64,000 bases of DNA from Falsiroseomonas sp051433195 (GCF_051433195.1 NZ_JBHMFT010000025.1:1-64000), one strand, 5' to 3'; numbered from the stretch's first letter, positions 36,569 to 46,047 are shown. Notes: generated from the sequence alone by a model not told the origin. A program made the numbers and translations.

Positions 36569-36703
36569 TCAAGCCGGCTTGCTCGGCTTTGACCTCTCTG
36601 CGACCGGCGTCAGCGTCGCGGAGGGTTCCGGCCGGGCCTAACACTGGCTAATGTCCTGCCACTGCACCGGCCCCCGGTGCCGAACTATGGAGCCGCATTC
36701 CGC

Positions 36704-36988
36704 ATGTCCGACGAGGAACGGGAGCCGTCCGGCCGCGATGCCCGAATCGCGTCGTCGAACCCGCCCCGCCACACCAGGCGGCTGTCCGACAAGATCCTGA
36801 TCGCCTTCCACCACGCCTGCGACCAGGGCGATTTCGAGGTGGCGGAGGAGTTGCTGCGGATCCTGGAGATGATGCTGACGCGTCGCCCGGTGGCGCCCGA
36901 CGTCAACCGCCGCAAGAACATGGAAAGCCTGGTCGCGGCGCATGAACGCCTGTGGCTGCTGCGCCACCCGGAGGCGAACGAAAGCTGA
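36704..36988 (+). CDS. Conserved small hypothetical protein, 94 residues
   Basis: Soluble, charged protein. The central part (DKILIAFHHACDQGDFEVAEELLRILEMMLTRR) is an amphipathic helix pair of a kind I have seen in small alphaproteobacterial proteins, but I know no function. The N-terminal 30 residues are disordered and polar. The ATG at 36704 was chosen because the upstream frame adds only nine unlikely residues. The gene ends one base before repeat B2. It may form a unit on its own; 135 bases separate it from the SCO gene. Confidence 0.65.
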   Translation: MSDEEREPSGRDARIASSNPPRHTRRLSDKILIAFHHACDQGDFEVAEELLRILEMMLTRRPVAPDVNRRKNMESLVAAHERLWLLRHPEANES

Positions 36989-36989
36989 A

Positions 36990-37033
36990 GCATTTTCAAG
37001 TCAGGCGGATACGCCTGACGACGGGGAAAATGC
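36990..37033. repeat. Nested inverted repeat B2
   Basis: Same structure as B1: outer stem GCATTTTC/GAAAATGC, inner stem GTCAGGCG/CGCCTGAC, GATA loop. It differs from B1 only in the bases between the inner and outer right arms. It starts one base after a small gene's stop and ends three bases before the stop of the convergent methyltransferase gene. Confidence 0.88.
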
Positions 37034-37036
37034 GCC

Positions 37037-37765
37037 CTAGATCGGCAGCGCCGCCGCATCCCGCAGCACTGGATCGGCGCCCGCACCCTCGCCGTGTAGC
37101 ACCAACCCCGGCAGCACCCGCGCCGGGCCACGCCCGCCCCGCCGGCCCGCCAGCAGCACCCGCCGGGCCGCCGCGCCCTGGCGCGGCCATAGCGGCAGCA
37201 GCGCCAGACTGCCGCAGCCGGCACCGGCCAAGGCACCCAGCCCATCCGCGAATCGGGCGGCCGGCAGCACCAGCGTCACGCTGCCCTGGTGCGCGAGCCT
37301 GGCCGCCAGGAAGCTGGCCCAGGCCACCAGGGGCACGTCATCCGCATGCGTCGCCCCGGCCCGCAGCGCCCCTGGCGGCGGCGTTCCCGCCGGCCAATAG
37401 GGCGGGTTGGCAAAGGCATGCGCGACCCGGGGCAGGGCCGTCCGCAACGCCGCGTCGGCCACATCGCCCTCCAGCACCGTCACGACGTCCGCGAAACCGC
37501 TGCGCGCCGCATTTTCGCGCGCCAGGGCGGCCAGCCCGGCATCGCGCTCCACCGCCACCACGGAAAGTCCAGGCACCCGGGCCAGCAGGCACAGGAACAC
37601 CGCGCCGCTGCCGCACCCCGCCTCCAGCACCACATCGCCCGGCCGCGCCGGCACCGCGGCCGCCAGCAGCACCGCGTCATGCCCGGCACGCAGCCCGTCC
37701 CGCCGCTGCTGCAGCCGCACCCGGCCGCCGAGCAGCGCATCCTCGGTCAGTTCAGGCGAGTCCAT
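37037..37765 (-). CDS. TrmN6-like N6-adenine methyltransferase
   Basis: SAM-dependent methyltransferase of 242 residues in the YfiC/TrmN6 family, which methylates A37 of tRNA1(Val) in E. coli. Motif I is EAGCGSGAVFLCLLARV; the acidic strand-two end is VAVERD; the catalytic motif is NPPYWP (N-P-P-Y). The N-terminal DALLGGRVRLQQRRDGLRAGHDAVLLAAAV block is characteristic. The ATG at 37765 overlaps the DUF2007 stop by 14 bases. The actual target (tRNA or other) is inferred from family. Confidence 0.87.
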   Translation of the reverse strand: MDSPELTEDALLGGRVRLQQRRDGLRAGHDAVLLAAAVPARPGDVVLEAGCGSGAVFLCLLARVPGLSVVAVERDAGLAALARENAARSGFADVVTVLEGDVADAALRTALPRVAHAFANPPYWPAGTPPPGALRAGATHADDVPLVAWASFLAARLAHQGSVTLVLPAARFADGLGALAGAGCGSLALLPLWPRQGAAARRVLLAGRRGGRGPARVLPGLVLHGEGAGADPVLRDAAALPI

Positions 37766-37970
37766 CCGACTCTCCGGCCTCGGCCAGCAATCGCCGCGCC
37801 CCCACCGCCTGGTCCTCGGGCACCGCGAGCCGTCGCGGGAAGATGCCGATGCCCCCCTCGATGGCACTCACATGCCCATCGAGCACCACCGGCGCATAGC
37901 CCGCGTCGCGCAGCAGGGCCATGAGGAAGGACAGGCGGATCGGGTTCGTCGTCGCCAGCAGCACCCGCAT
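37752..37970 (-). CDS. DUF2007 small protein
   Basis: A 72-residue DUF2007 protein: VLLATTNPIRLSFLMALLRDAGYAPVVLDGH, then IEGGIGIFPRRLAVPEDQ, then ARRLLAEAG. The fold is a small alpha/beta domain proposed to bind signals or proteins. It is the first gene of a unit with the TrmN6-like methylase, which it overlaps by 14 bases. It is divergent from the polyprenyl synthase gene, leaving 108 bases. Confidence 0.85.
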   Translation of the reverse strand: MRVLLATTNPIRLSFLMALLRDAGYAPVVLDGHVSAIEGGIGIFPRRLAVPEDQAVGARRLLAEAGESDGLA

Positions 37971-38078
37971 CCTGGCTTTCCCGTCCGCTTGCCTTGCCGC
38001 CGCCCGACAGGGCGGTAGCCTTGCCCCTTGGGGGGGGCGTAGCTAAGTTGCCCGGCAACGAACCGAGGTCAATACCGC

Positions 38079-39113
38079 GTGGATCTGCCTGTCGCGCCCA
38101 GCACCGATGATGCACCGGAGGCGATCCGGGGCGAGGATGCCCTCGCCACCCTGATGGCCCTGGTGCAGCGCGACCTCGAATCCTGCAACCGGCTGATCGT
38201 CGAGCGCATGCAGAGCCCGGTGGCGCTGATCCCGCAGCTCGCCGCCCACATCGTCGCCGCCGGCGGCAAGCGCCTGCGCCCGCTGCTGACGCTGGCCGCG
38301 GCCAAGCTTGCCGGCTACCGCGAGGGCCAGCGCCACGTGGCCCTCGCCGCCTGCGTCGAGTTCATCCACACCGCGACGCTGCTGCATGACGACGTCGTCG
38401 ACGAAAGCGCGCTGCGGCGCGGCCAGGCCAGCGCCAACGCGCTGTTCGGCAACAAGCCATCGGTCCTGGTCGGCGATTTCCTGTTCGCCCGCGCCTTCCA
38501 ACTGATGGTCGAGGACGGCTCGCTCGAAGTCCTCGGCATCCTGGCCACCGCGTCGGCCACCATCGCGGAGGGTGAGGTCCTGCAGCTCATCACGCAGAAC
38601 GACACCGCGACGACGGAAGCGCAGTACCTCGCCGTCATCGAGGGCAAGACCGCCGCCCTGTTCGCCGCCGCGACCGAGGTCGGCGCCATCGTCGCCGATT
38701 GCGGCGTGGCGCAGCAGGCCGCGTTGCGGGCCTACGGCCACAACCTCGGCGTCGCCTTCCAGCTCATCGACGATGCGCTCGACTACTCCGCCGAACAGGA
38801 AGCCCTCGGCAAGACGGTGGGCGACGATTTCCGCGAGGGCAAGATCACGCTGCCCGTCCTGCTCGCCTTCCAGCGCGGCGACGAGGCCGAACGCGCCTTC
38901 TGGCGCCGCACCCTGGAAGACCGCGACCAGACCGACGCCGACCTGCCGCAGGCCATCGCCCTGATGCAGAAGCACCGCGGCTTCGCCGACACGGTCGAAC
39001 GCGCCCGCCACTACGGCGAGGCCTCGCTCGAAGCCCTGTCCATCTTCCCCGAATGCCGCGAACGCCGCGCGCTGGCCGGCATCGTCGAGTTCTGCATCAG
39101 CCGCGCCCGCTAA
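38079..39113 (+). CDS. ispB: Polyprenyl diphosphate synthase (octaprenyl/decaprenyl type)
   Basis: Trans-prenyltransferase of 344 residues that makes the ubiquinone side chain. The first aspartate-rich motif is LLHDDVVDESALRRG, the second is FQLIDDALDYS. Also GKRLRPLLTLA and the GKTAALFAAATEVGA helix. The residues before the first DDxxD lack bulky aromatics (ATLLHDD), consistent with a long product. The start is a GTG at 38079 with a GAGGTC site upstream. Eight- versus ten-unit product cannot be decided, so the gene symbol is the family name. A hairpin repeat directly follows. Confidence 0.9.
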   Translation: MDLPVAPSTDDAPEAIRGEDALATLMALVQRDLESCNRLIVERMQSPVALIPQLAAHIVAAGGKRLRPLLTLAAAKLAGYREGQRHVALAACVEFIHTATLLHDDVVDESALRRGQASANALFGNKPSVLVGDFLFARAFQLMVEDGSLEVLGILATASATIAEGEVLQLITQNDTATTEAQYLAVIEGKTAALFAAATEVGAIVADCGVAQQAALRAYGHNLGVAFQLIDDALDYSAEQEALGKTVGDDFREGKITLPVLLAFQRGDEAERAFWRRTLEDRDQTDADLPQAIALMQKHRGFADTVERARHYGEASLEALSIFPECRERRALAGIVEFCISRAR

Positions 39114-39172
39114 GCCCTCTCCCCCTATAAGGGGGAGAGCGCCGGCGCAGTGCGCCGTCGGGGTGAGGGGGT
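39114..39172. repeat. GC-rich hairpin repeat A8, long subtype
   Basis: GCCCTCTCCCCC/GGGGGAGAG stem, second hairpin CGGCGCA/TGCGCCG, then GGGGTGAGGGGG. It starts right at the polyprenyl synthase stop and ends 13 bases before the stop of the convergent aminotransferase gene. Confidence 0.83.
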
Positions 39173-39184
39173 CCCCGCCCGCCC

Positions 39185-40582
39185 TCACACCACCGTCAGG
39201 CTCTCCCGCCGCAGCTGCACCGCGACATTGTCCAGCGCCCGCGCCGTCCGCTCCACCATCTGGTCGATCTCGTCGACGTTCATGATCAGCGGCGGCGAGA
39301 AGGCGATGGTGTCGTTCGCCAGCCCGCGCAGGATCACGCCCTCCTGCTCGCCGGCCTTGGCCAGGCGCGGCCCGACCTTGGCGGAGGCCTCGAAGTTCTT
39401 GTGGTTCGCCTTGTCCGCCACCAGCTCGATCGCCGCGACCATGCCGATCCCGCGCACCTCGCCCACCAGCGGATGCCCCTCGAAGCGCGCGCGCAGCGCC
39501 TTCTGCATGTGGTCGCCGGCGCTGCGGACATGGCTCACGATGTCCAGCTCGTCGTAGATCTTCAGCGTCTCCAGCGCGACCGCGGCGGCGACCGGGTGGC
39601 CGGAATAGGTGAAGCCATGCCCCCAGGTGCCGATGGTCTGCGATCCATCCGCCAGGCCCTGGAAGATCCGGTCGTTGATGATGATGGCCGAGATCGGCAG
39701 GAACGATGCGCTCAGCGCCTTGGCGCAGGTGATGATGTCCGGCGTGATGTCGTAGGTCTGGCAGCCCCAGTAGTTGCCGGTGCGCCCGAAGCCGCAGATC
39801 ACCTCATCCGCCACGAACAGCACGTCGTGCCGGCGCAGCACCGCCTGGATCTTCTCGAAGTAGGTGGCGGGCGGGACCATCACGCCGCCGGCGCCCATCA
39901 CCGGCTCGGCGAAGAACGCCGCCACCGTCTCCGGCCCCTCCCGCACGATGGTCTCCTCCAGCTCCGCCGCCAGCCGCGTGGCAAAGTCCTCCTCGGATTC
40001 GCCGGGCTTGGCGCCGTGGTAGTGGTGCGGCGTCGAGACATGGATGAAGCGGTCGGAGACCGGCAGGTCGAACATCTTGTGGTTCACCGGCAGCCCGGTC
40101 AGCGACCCGGCCGCGATGGTGATGCCGTGATAGGCCTTGAGGCGGGAGATGACCTTCTTCTTCTCCGGCCGCCCGACCGCGTTGTTGTAGTACCACACCA
40201 TCTTCAGCGCGGTGTCGTTCGCCTCCGACCCGCTGTTCGCATAGAACACCTTGCTCATCGGGCAGGGCGCCCGCTCGATCAGCATCTCGGACAGGTCGAT
40301 CAGCGGCTCGTGCGACTTCGCCGTGAAGGAATGGTAGAAGGGCAGCTTCTTCATCTGCGTGTAGGCGGCTTCCGCCAGCCGCTTGTTGTCGAAGCCGAGC
40401 GAGGCGCACCACAGCCCGGCCACCGCCTCGATGTATTCCTTGCCCTGGTCGTCCCACACCCGCACGCCTTCGCCGCGCGCGATCACCAGCGGGCCGTTCA
40501 CGGCATGGGCGCGGTGGTCGGTATAGGGGTGCAGCACATTCGCGATATCGCGGGCGGCGTTCGAATTGCGCGGCGGGGTCAT
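39185..40582 (-). CDS. Class III (omega) aminotransferase
   Basis: PLP-dependent aminotransferase of 465 residues, of the omega-amino acid:pyruvate / putrescine type. The PLP lysine is in IITCAKALSASFLPISA, the pyridine-binding Asp in FVADEVICGFGRTG, and phosphate contacts in SGSEANDTALKM. The N-terminal VWDDQGKEYIEAVAGLWCASLGF block is typical of beta-alanine/pyruvate enzymes. It is divergent from the molybdopterin oxidoreductase gene (110 bases). Amino donor and acceptor are not decided by sequence; pyruvate is the likely acceptor. Confidence 0.93.
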   Translation of the reverse strand: MTPPRNSNAARDIANVLHPYTDHRAHAVNGPLVIARGEGVRVWDDQGKEYIEAVAGLWCASLGFDNKRLAEAAYTQMKKLPFYHSFTAKSHEPLIDLSEMLIERAPCPMSKVFYANSGSEANDTALKMVWYYNNAVGRPEKKKVISRLKAYHGITIAAGSLTGLPVNHKMFDLPVSDRFIHVSTPHHYHGAKPGESEEDFATRLAAELEETIVREGPETVAAFFAEPVMGAGGVMVPPATYFEKIQAVLRRHDVLFVADEVICGFGRTGNYWGCQTYDITPDIITCAKALSASFLPISAIIINDRIFQGLADGSQTIGTWGHGFTYSGHPVAAAVALETLKIYDELDIVSHVRSAGDHMQKALRARFEGHPLVGEVRGIGMVAAIELVADKANHKNFEASAKVGPRLAKAGEQEGVILRGLANDTIAFSPPLIMNVDEIDQMVERTARALDNVAVQLRRESLTVV

Positions 40583-40692
40583 GGCGCTTCCTTCGCAGGG
40601 ACTGGGTCGGCAGAAAGCCTAGACCCTTTCGCGCCGCCTGTAAGCCATCCGATCGAGGTTGCCGCAACGCCCGCCCAGCCGCAGGATACTTC

Positions 40693-43002
40693 ATGACCGT
40701 GACGAAACCGCATTCCTCCCATTGGGGCGCCTTCGAGGCGGTGGTCGAGAATGGCCGCCTCACCGAGGCCCGCCCCTTCGCCCGCGACCCGCGCCCCGGC
40801 TCCCTGCTGGCCTCGATGCCGGACGCCGTTCACGGTGCCGCGCGCATCGACCGGCCCTATGCCCGCGCCGGCTGGCTGCGTGGCGAACGGCGCGGTTCCG
40901 CCCGTGGCGGCGACAGCTTCATCCCGCTGGACTGGGACGAGGCGATCCGCCTGGTCGCCGAGGAAACCGCCCGCATCCGCGCCGAACACGGCGCGCCCTC
41001 CATCCTCGGCGGCAGCTATGGCTGGTCCTCCGCCGGCCGCTACCACCACGCCCGCACCCAGCTCCACCGCTTCCTCGGCATGGGCGGCGGCTTCACCAGC
41101 CAGGTGACGAACTATTCCTACGGCGCCGGCATGACCCTGATGCCGCACATCCTCGGCACCAACGAGGTCATCCAGGGGCGGGTGACGGACTGGGGCAGCA
41201 TCGCCCGCAACACCAGGCTGATGCTCTGCTTCGGCGGCCTGCCGCTGAAGAACGGGCTGGTGACCTCGGGCGGCGGCGGCGCGCATGAATACGTGCCGCT
41301 GATGCGCCAGGCCGCCGCCGCCGGCGTGCGCTTCGTCAACATCTCCCCCTTCCGCGGCGATTTTCCCGAGTTCCTCGGCGGCGAATGGGTGCCGATCCGG
41401 CCGAACACCGACGCGGCGATGATGTTCGCCATGGCCCATGTGCTGATCGAGGCCGGGCGGGAGGATGCCGCCTTCCTGTCCCGCTGCACCGTCGGCTACG
41501 AGGCGTTCCGCGACTATGTCCTCGGCAAGCCGGACGGAGTTCCGAAAACCCCCGGCTGGGCCGCCGCGCTGACCGACGTGCCGGCCGAGACCATCCGCCG
41601 CCTGGCGCTGGAGGCCGCGGCCGCCCCCACCATGTGCACCGCCACCTGGTCCATCCAGCGCGCCGAACACGGCGAGCAGCCCTGGTGGGCGCTGGTCGCC
41701 CTCGCCGCCATGCTGGGCGGTATCGGCAGGCCGGGGCAGGGGATCGCCTTCGGCTATGGCAGCATGAACGGCATGGGCACGCCGCGGCACGAGGTGCCCT
41801 CCGTCGCCGGCCCCGCCGTCCGCAACCCCTGCGGCGCCTACATCCCGGTCGCCCGCGTGACGGAGCTGCTGGAGCGTCCCGGCGAGATCCTGCAATACAA
41901 CGGCCGCGACCTGCTGCTGCCCGACATCCGCATGATCTGGTGGGCCGGCGGCAACCCCTTCCACCACCACCAGGACCTCGGCCGCCTGCTGCGCGGTTGG
42001 AACCGGGCGGATACCGTCGTGGTGAACGAGCCCTGGTGGACCGCCGTCGCGCGCCACGCCGACATCGTGCTGCCGGCGACCACCAGCCTGGAGCGCAACG
42101 ACATCGGCAGCGCGTCCCGCGACCGCTTCGTCCGCGCCATGCACCAGGCCATCGCCCCGGTCGGCCAGGCGCGCAACGACACGGACATCTTCGCCGACCT
42201 CGCCGATGCCGCCGGCTTCCGCGCCGGCTTCACCGAACAGCGCGACGAATCCGCCTGGCTGCAGCATTTGTACGGCCGCTGGCGCCAGGCCTGCGCCGCG
42301 CAGGATATCCGGGTGCCGGATTTCGAGACGTTCTGGGAAACCGGCTACGTCGAGATCCCGCCGCCCGCCACGGACTACGTCCAGTTCGCCGACTTCGCCG
42401 CCGACCCGGCCGCGAACCCGCTGAACACACCTTCCGGGAAAGTGGAAATCTTCTCCGAGACCATCGCCGGCTTCGGCTACGCCGAAACCCCCGGCCACGC
42501 CGTCTGGCGCGAGCCGACCGAGTTCCTCGGCAGTGCCCTCGCCCAAAAATACCCGCTGCACATGCTGTCCTTCCAGCCCGCCACGCGCCTGCATGGCCAG
42601 CTCGACAGCGGCCGGGTCGCGGCCGCCGACAAGATCCAGGGCCGCGAGAAGCTGCGCATGAACCCTGTGGATGCCGCCGCCCGCAGCCTGGTGGATGGCC
42701 AGATGATCCGCGTCTTCAACGACCGCGGCGCCGTCGCCGCCGGACTGCGCGTGACGGAGGAGATCCGCCCCGGCGTCGTCGCCATGGCCACCGGCGCCTG
42801 GTGGAACCCCGAACGTCCCGGCGCCACCGACAGCACCTGCCTGCACGGCAACCCCAACGTGCTGACCTCCGATGTCGGCACTTCCCGCCTCGGCCAGGGC
42901 AGCGCCGCGCAATCCTGCCTGGTGCAGATCGAGGCCTGGCAGGGCGAGGCGCCGCCCGTCACCGTCCACGCCCCGCCACCGTGCGCCTCCGCCGCCAGCT
43001 AG
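40693..43002 (+). CDS. Molybdopterin-dependent oxidoreductase, biotin/DMSO sulfoxide reductase type
   Basis: Large molybdenum enzyme of 769 residues in the BisC/TorZ/DMSO reductase group. No Tat signal is present, so it is probably cytoplasmic like BisC. Blocks: SFIPLDWDEAIRLVAEE, GGSYGWSSAGRYHHA (the serine that may coordinate Mo), QVTNYSYGAGMTLMPHILG, VPLMRQAAAAGVRFVNISP and, at the C-terminus, VRNPCGAYIPVARV and GNPNVLTSDVGTSRLGQG. No Fe-S cysteines are visible in the N-terminus. Substrates are likely S- or N-oxides. No chaperone gene is nearby. Confidence 0.92.
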   Translation: MTVTKPHSSHWGAFEAVVENGRLTEARPFARDPRPGSLLASMPDAVHGAARIDRPYARAGWLRGERRGSARGGDSFIPLDWDEAIRLVAEETARIRAEHGAPSILGGSYGWSSAGRYHHARTQLHRFLGMGGGFTSQVTNYSYGAGMTLMPHILGTNEVIQGRVTDWGSIARNTRLMLCFGGLPLKNGLVTSGGGGAHEYVPLMRQAAAAGVRFVNISPFRGDFPEFLGGEWVPIRPNTDAAMMFAMAHVLIEAGREDAAFLSRCTVGYEAFRDYVLGKPDGVPKTPGWAAALTDVPAETIRRLALEAAAAPTMCTATWSIQRAEHGEQPWWALVALAAMLGGIGRPGQGIAFGYGSMNGMGTPRHEVPSVAGPAVRNPCGAYIPVARVTELLERPGEILQYNGRDLLLPDIRMIWWAGGNPFHHHQDLGRLLRGWNRADTVVVNEPWWTAVARHADIVLPATTSLERNDIGSASRDRFVRAMHQAIAPVGQARNDTDIFADLADAAGFRAGFTEQRDESAWLQHLYGRWRQACAAQDIRVPDFETFWETGYVEIPPPATDYVQFADFAADPAANPLNTPSGKVEIFSETIAGFGYAETPGHAVWREPTEFLGSALAQKYPLHMLSFQPATRLHGQLDSGRVAAADKIQGREKLRMNPVDAAARSLVDGQMIRVFNDRGAVAAGLRVTEEIRPGVVAMATGAWWNPERPGATDSTCLHGNPNVLTSDVGTSRLGQGSAAQSCLVQIEAWQGEAPPVTVHAPPPCASAAS

Positions 43003-43026
43003 AACCGGGCGGTGCAGGCGCCGGCC

Positions 43027-45081
43027 TCAGGTCCCGATGATGCCGCCGTCATCCTTGGTGATGACCAGCGTCGCCGACAGCGGCAGGCTGCTGCCCGGCG
43101 GGAAGCTACTGTTGGGCCTGCCCGCGGCCCAGTCCTCAGGGCTGGTCGTGGCACCCGGGTGCTGGACGTTCACGAACATCGTCCGCCGGTCCGGCGTGGT
43201 GGTCACGCCGGTGATCTCCTGGCCGTTCGGGCCGGTCAGGAAGCGGCGCATCTCGCCGGTGATCGGGTTCGCACACAGCATCGCGTTGTTGCCGAAGGGC
43301 GCGAGGTCACCCTGGAGCTGTTGCCTCTCGCCGATGTCGGTCTGGATCCACAGCCGGCCCTCGGCGTCGAACCACAGGCCGTCCGGGCAGGCGAGCATGT
43401 TGTCGGCCGTGACGGAGGCGGTGCCGGCGAGGCGGCTGTCGCCCTCCGGCCCGGCGATCAGGAACAGGTCCCAGTCGAACCGGGTCGCGGCGTGGTCGTC
43501 ATTCGCCTCCCGCCAGCGGATGATGTGGCCGAACTGGTTGCGCGCGCGGGGGTTGGCCGGGTTGACCTGCTCGGCGGTGCGCCGGGTGTTGTTGGTCAGC
43601 GTGAAGTAGACGCGGCCGTCGCGCGGGTCGACCGCGCCCCATTCCGGCCGGTCCATCTTCGTCGCACCCAGCGCATCGGCGGCGGCGCGGGTATTGACCA
43701 GCACCTCGCCCTGGTCGCGGAAGCCGTTGGCGGCGGTCAGCGGGCCCTGGCCGTGGACCAGCGGCAGCCATTCGCCGCTGCCATCCGCATTGAACCTCGC
43801 GACATACAGCGTGCCCTCATCCAGCAGGCTGCCATTCGCCGTGGCGCGGGCGAAGGGCCGGGCGGAGACGAATTTGTAGATGTATTCGTTGACCGAATCG
43901 TCGCCGGCATAGGCGACCACAGGCCGGCCTTCCCGCGCCGGCCCGAACACCACGCCCTCATGCGCGAAGCGGCCGAGCGACGTGCGCTTCACCGGCGTGC
44001 TGTCCGGGTTCCAGGGATCGATCTCCACCACCCAGCCGAAGGCGTTCGGCTCGTTGCGGTAGTCCTGCGTCGCGTCGGCCCCGGTGGAGGAGGCGTTGAA
44101 GCGCACGAAATCGTCGCCGCCGCCGGACACCTGGTCCCAGTTGTAGCGGCCCTGCGCGGTCGGCACGCCATAACGCGCATGCTCGCGCGGCAGGTCGGGC
44201 TTCTGGTCCTGCTGGTCCAGGTTGCGGAAGTAGCCGGCCCAGTTCTCCTCCGCGGCGAGGTAGGTGTTCCAGGGCGTCACGCCATGCGCGCAGTTGTTCA
44301 GCGTGCCGCGCACCCGCGTGCCGTCAGGGCTGTATCTTGTGCGGACCAGCGCATGGCCGCGCACCGGGCCACCGATCTCCATCGGCGTCGCCCCGGTGAC
44401 CCGGCGGTTGCGCGGGTCGGCCTTCACCGCCCATCTGCCATCCGGACCGCGGGCGATGCGCACCACGCTCACGCCATGGGCGTTGATTTCCTTCATCGCC
44501 TCATCCGCGGCGCGGGCACCATCGACCAGCGGCATGCGGCCGCTGCCGAGGGCCAGGCCGGCAGCGCGCGCATGCATGAAGCGCGGCTCGACATACTCAT
44601 GGTTCAGCACCAGGAAGCCATCGGTGCTGCTGCCCTGGTCCGGCTCGATCCCCTCGATCGGGAAGAAATGCATCCCGTCATGATGCGCGCCGATGGCGGC
44701 ACCCTGCTCGGCCGCGGTCATGGCAACCAGGGTCTTGCCGGCCGGCACGCCGCTGAGCGGCGTGCCCTGCGGGATGATCACCTGCACCGAATAGCCTTCC
44801 GGCACCACGACGGTGTCGTTCGGGCTGATCGGGACCGGCTTGAAGCCGATCATCGGACTCTGCAGCGTGGCCGCCTCCGCGCGGCCCTGGGCGCCGGCTG
44901 GCCGGGTTCCGGCTCCGATGAAGCCGCTGATGGCGGCGCCGAGGCCGCCAACCAACAGGCCGCGACGGCCGAGGCGAGCCTGCGCGACGTCGTTGAAATG
45001 CGTGTTGGCGGAGGCGTTGGAAGGCACCTCGTCGCCCGCATCGATGTCGTGGGGCAGGTGGCGAAGGTCGTGCGGCATCAT
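43027..45081 (-). CDS. phoX: PhoX-family alkaline phosphatase (DUF839), exported
   Basis: Exported phosphatase of 684 residues. The N-terminus carries a twin-arginine-like signal after a polar leader (RLGRRGLLVGGLGAAISGF), as in PhoX proteins. The core has DUF839 features: GILVLNHEYVEPRF-like segment (LVLNHEYVEPRFMH), NCAHGVTPWNTYLAAEENWAG, RFAHEGVVFGPAREGRPVVAYAGDD and WGAVDPRDGRVYFTLTNN. PhoX enzymes use calcium and iron to hydrolyse phosphate esters in the periplasm. No pho regulator genes are adjacent, so phosphate control is only expected. The neighbouring importer genes are separate (95-base gap). Confidence 0.92.
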   Translation of the reverse strand: MMPHDLRHLPHDIDAGDEVPSNASANTHFNDVAQARLGRRGLLVGGLGAAISGFIGAGTRPAGAQGRAEAATLQSPMIGFKPVPISPNDTVVVPEGYSVQVIIPQGTPLSGVPAGKTLVAMTAAEQGAAIGAHHDGMHFFPIEGIEPDQGSSTDGFLVLNHEYVEPRFMHARAAGLALGSGRMPLVDGARAADEAMKEINAHGVSVVRIARGPDGRWAVKADPRNRRVTGATPMEIGGPVRGHALVRTRYSPDGTRVRGTLNNCAHGVTPWNTYLAAEENWAGYFRNLDQQDQKPDLPREHARYGVPTAQGRYNWDQVSGGGDDFVRFNASSTGADATQDYRNEPNAFGWVVEIDPWNPDSTPVKRTSLGRFAHEGVVFGPAREGRPVVAYAGDDSVNEYIYKFVSARPFARATANGSLLDEGTLYVARFNADGSGEWLPLVHGQGPLTAANGFRDQGEVLVNTRAAADALGATKMDRPEWGAVDPRDGRVYFTLTNNTRRTAEQVNPANPRARNQFGHIIRWREANDDHAATRFDWDLFLIAGPEGDSRLAGTASVTADNMLACPDGLWFDAEGRLWIQTDIGERQQLQGDLAPFGNNAMLCANPITGEMRRFLTGPNGQEITGVTTTPDRRTMFVNVQHPGATTSPEDWAAGRPNSSFPPGSSLPLSATLVITKDDGGIIGT

Positions 45082-45176
45082 GGCGCGTCCTGGCGGTTGC
45101 TGGGAGGCGCCTTCCTAGCCAGACTGGGCAACATCCATCTGTCGTTCGGATGAAACATCGATGAAGTCGGCGCGCA

Positions 45177-45980
45177 TCAGCGCCGCAATCCATCCGCCAC
45201 CAAGGTGCAGCCGGCGACCGCCACCAATATGGCCAGTCCCGGCCACACCGCGACCCAGGGCGCGCTGAACACCAGGTCCTGCGCATTGGCGAGCATGTTC
45301 CCCCAGCTCGCCGCCGGCGGCGCGATGCCAAGCCCGAGGAAGCTCAGCGTGCTCTCCGCCAGGATCGCCCCCGCCACGGTCAGCGCCGCCGCGACCGCCA
45401 CTGGCCCGGCGATGTTCGGCGCCACATGCCACCACAGCACCCGCGCCTCGGAGGCGCCGAGCGCCCGCGCCGCCCGCACATAGTCGCGCGCCAGCACCGA
45501 AAGCGCCGCCGCCCGCACCAGCCGCGCCACGCCGACCCAGCCGAACACGGACAGGATGGCGACGATCCGGACGATGTCGGAGGCCGCCTCGCCGCGCGGC
45601 AGCCCGATCCGCCCGGTATCGGCGGCGGCCAGCACCACCAGCACCGGCAGGGCCGGCAGCGCCAGCATGCCATCCGCCAGCCGCATCAGCACCGCATCCA
45701 CCACCCCGCCACGCCAGGCCGCCAGCAGCCCGATGCCGGTGCCGATCACGGTTGCCGCCACGGCCGTTGCGACGCCGACCGCCAGCGACACCCGCGCCCC
45801 CTCCAGCAGCCGCACCAGCACATCGCGCCCCAGGTCATCCGTGCCCAGGGGATGCGCCGCCGAGGCTTCGGCAAACCGGTTGAACAGATCCGTCCCCGCC
45901 GCCTCCACCCCAAGCCACCCCGCCACCAGCGGCGCCGCCGCCGCCCCGAGCCCCAGCATCCCCAGGAGCAGCACTCCCAC
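45177..45980 (-). CDS. ABC transporter permease, DppC type
   Basis: Inner-membrane permease (about 267 residues) of a dipeptide/nickel-type importer. The N-terminal helix is VGVLLLGMLGLGAAAAPLVAG; five or more helices follow. The EAA loop is readable as ARDYVRAARALGASEARVLWWHVAPNIAGPV. Start is the difficult point. An upstream TTG frame runs through hairpin repeat A9, whose translation (GPPHPTLSPPRGERA) is not protein-like. I prefer the GTG at 45980, with GAGG about seven bases upstream. It is the last gene of the minus-strand importer operon. Confidence 0.85.
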   Translation of the reverse strand: MGVLLLGMLGLGAAAAPLVAGWLGVEAAGTDLFNRFAEASAAHPLGTDDLGRDVLVRLLEGARVSLAVGVATAVAATVIGTGIGLLAAWRGGVVDAVLMRLADGMLALPALPVLVVLAAADTGRIGLPRGEAASDIVRIVAILSVFGWVGVARLVRAAALSVLARDYVRAARALGASEARVLWWHVAPNIAGPVAVAAALTVAGAILAESTLSFLGLGIAPPAASWGNMLANAQDLVFSAPWVAVWPGLAILVAVAGCTLVADGLRR

Positions 45981-45993
45981 CGCCAACCTCAAA

Positions 45994-46036
45994 GCCCTCT
46001 CCCCCCTCGGGGGGGAGAGGGTTGGGTGAGGGGGGC
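45994..46036. repeat. GC-rich hairpin repeat A9
   Basis: GCCCTCTCCCCCC/GGGGGGAGAGGG stem then TTGGGTGAGGGGGG. It is the only copy between two same-strand genes, lying between the two permeases, and its orientation is opposite to their transcription. It separates the stop of the DppB-type gene from the start of the DppC-type gene. Confidence 0.85.
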
Positions 46037-46047
46037 CAGCCCCACCC

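Noticed and set aside
36677..36703. Alternative start nine codons upstream for the 94-residue protein
   Set aside because: The added residues lack a ribosome site and the ATG at 36704 begins a typical polar N-terminus.
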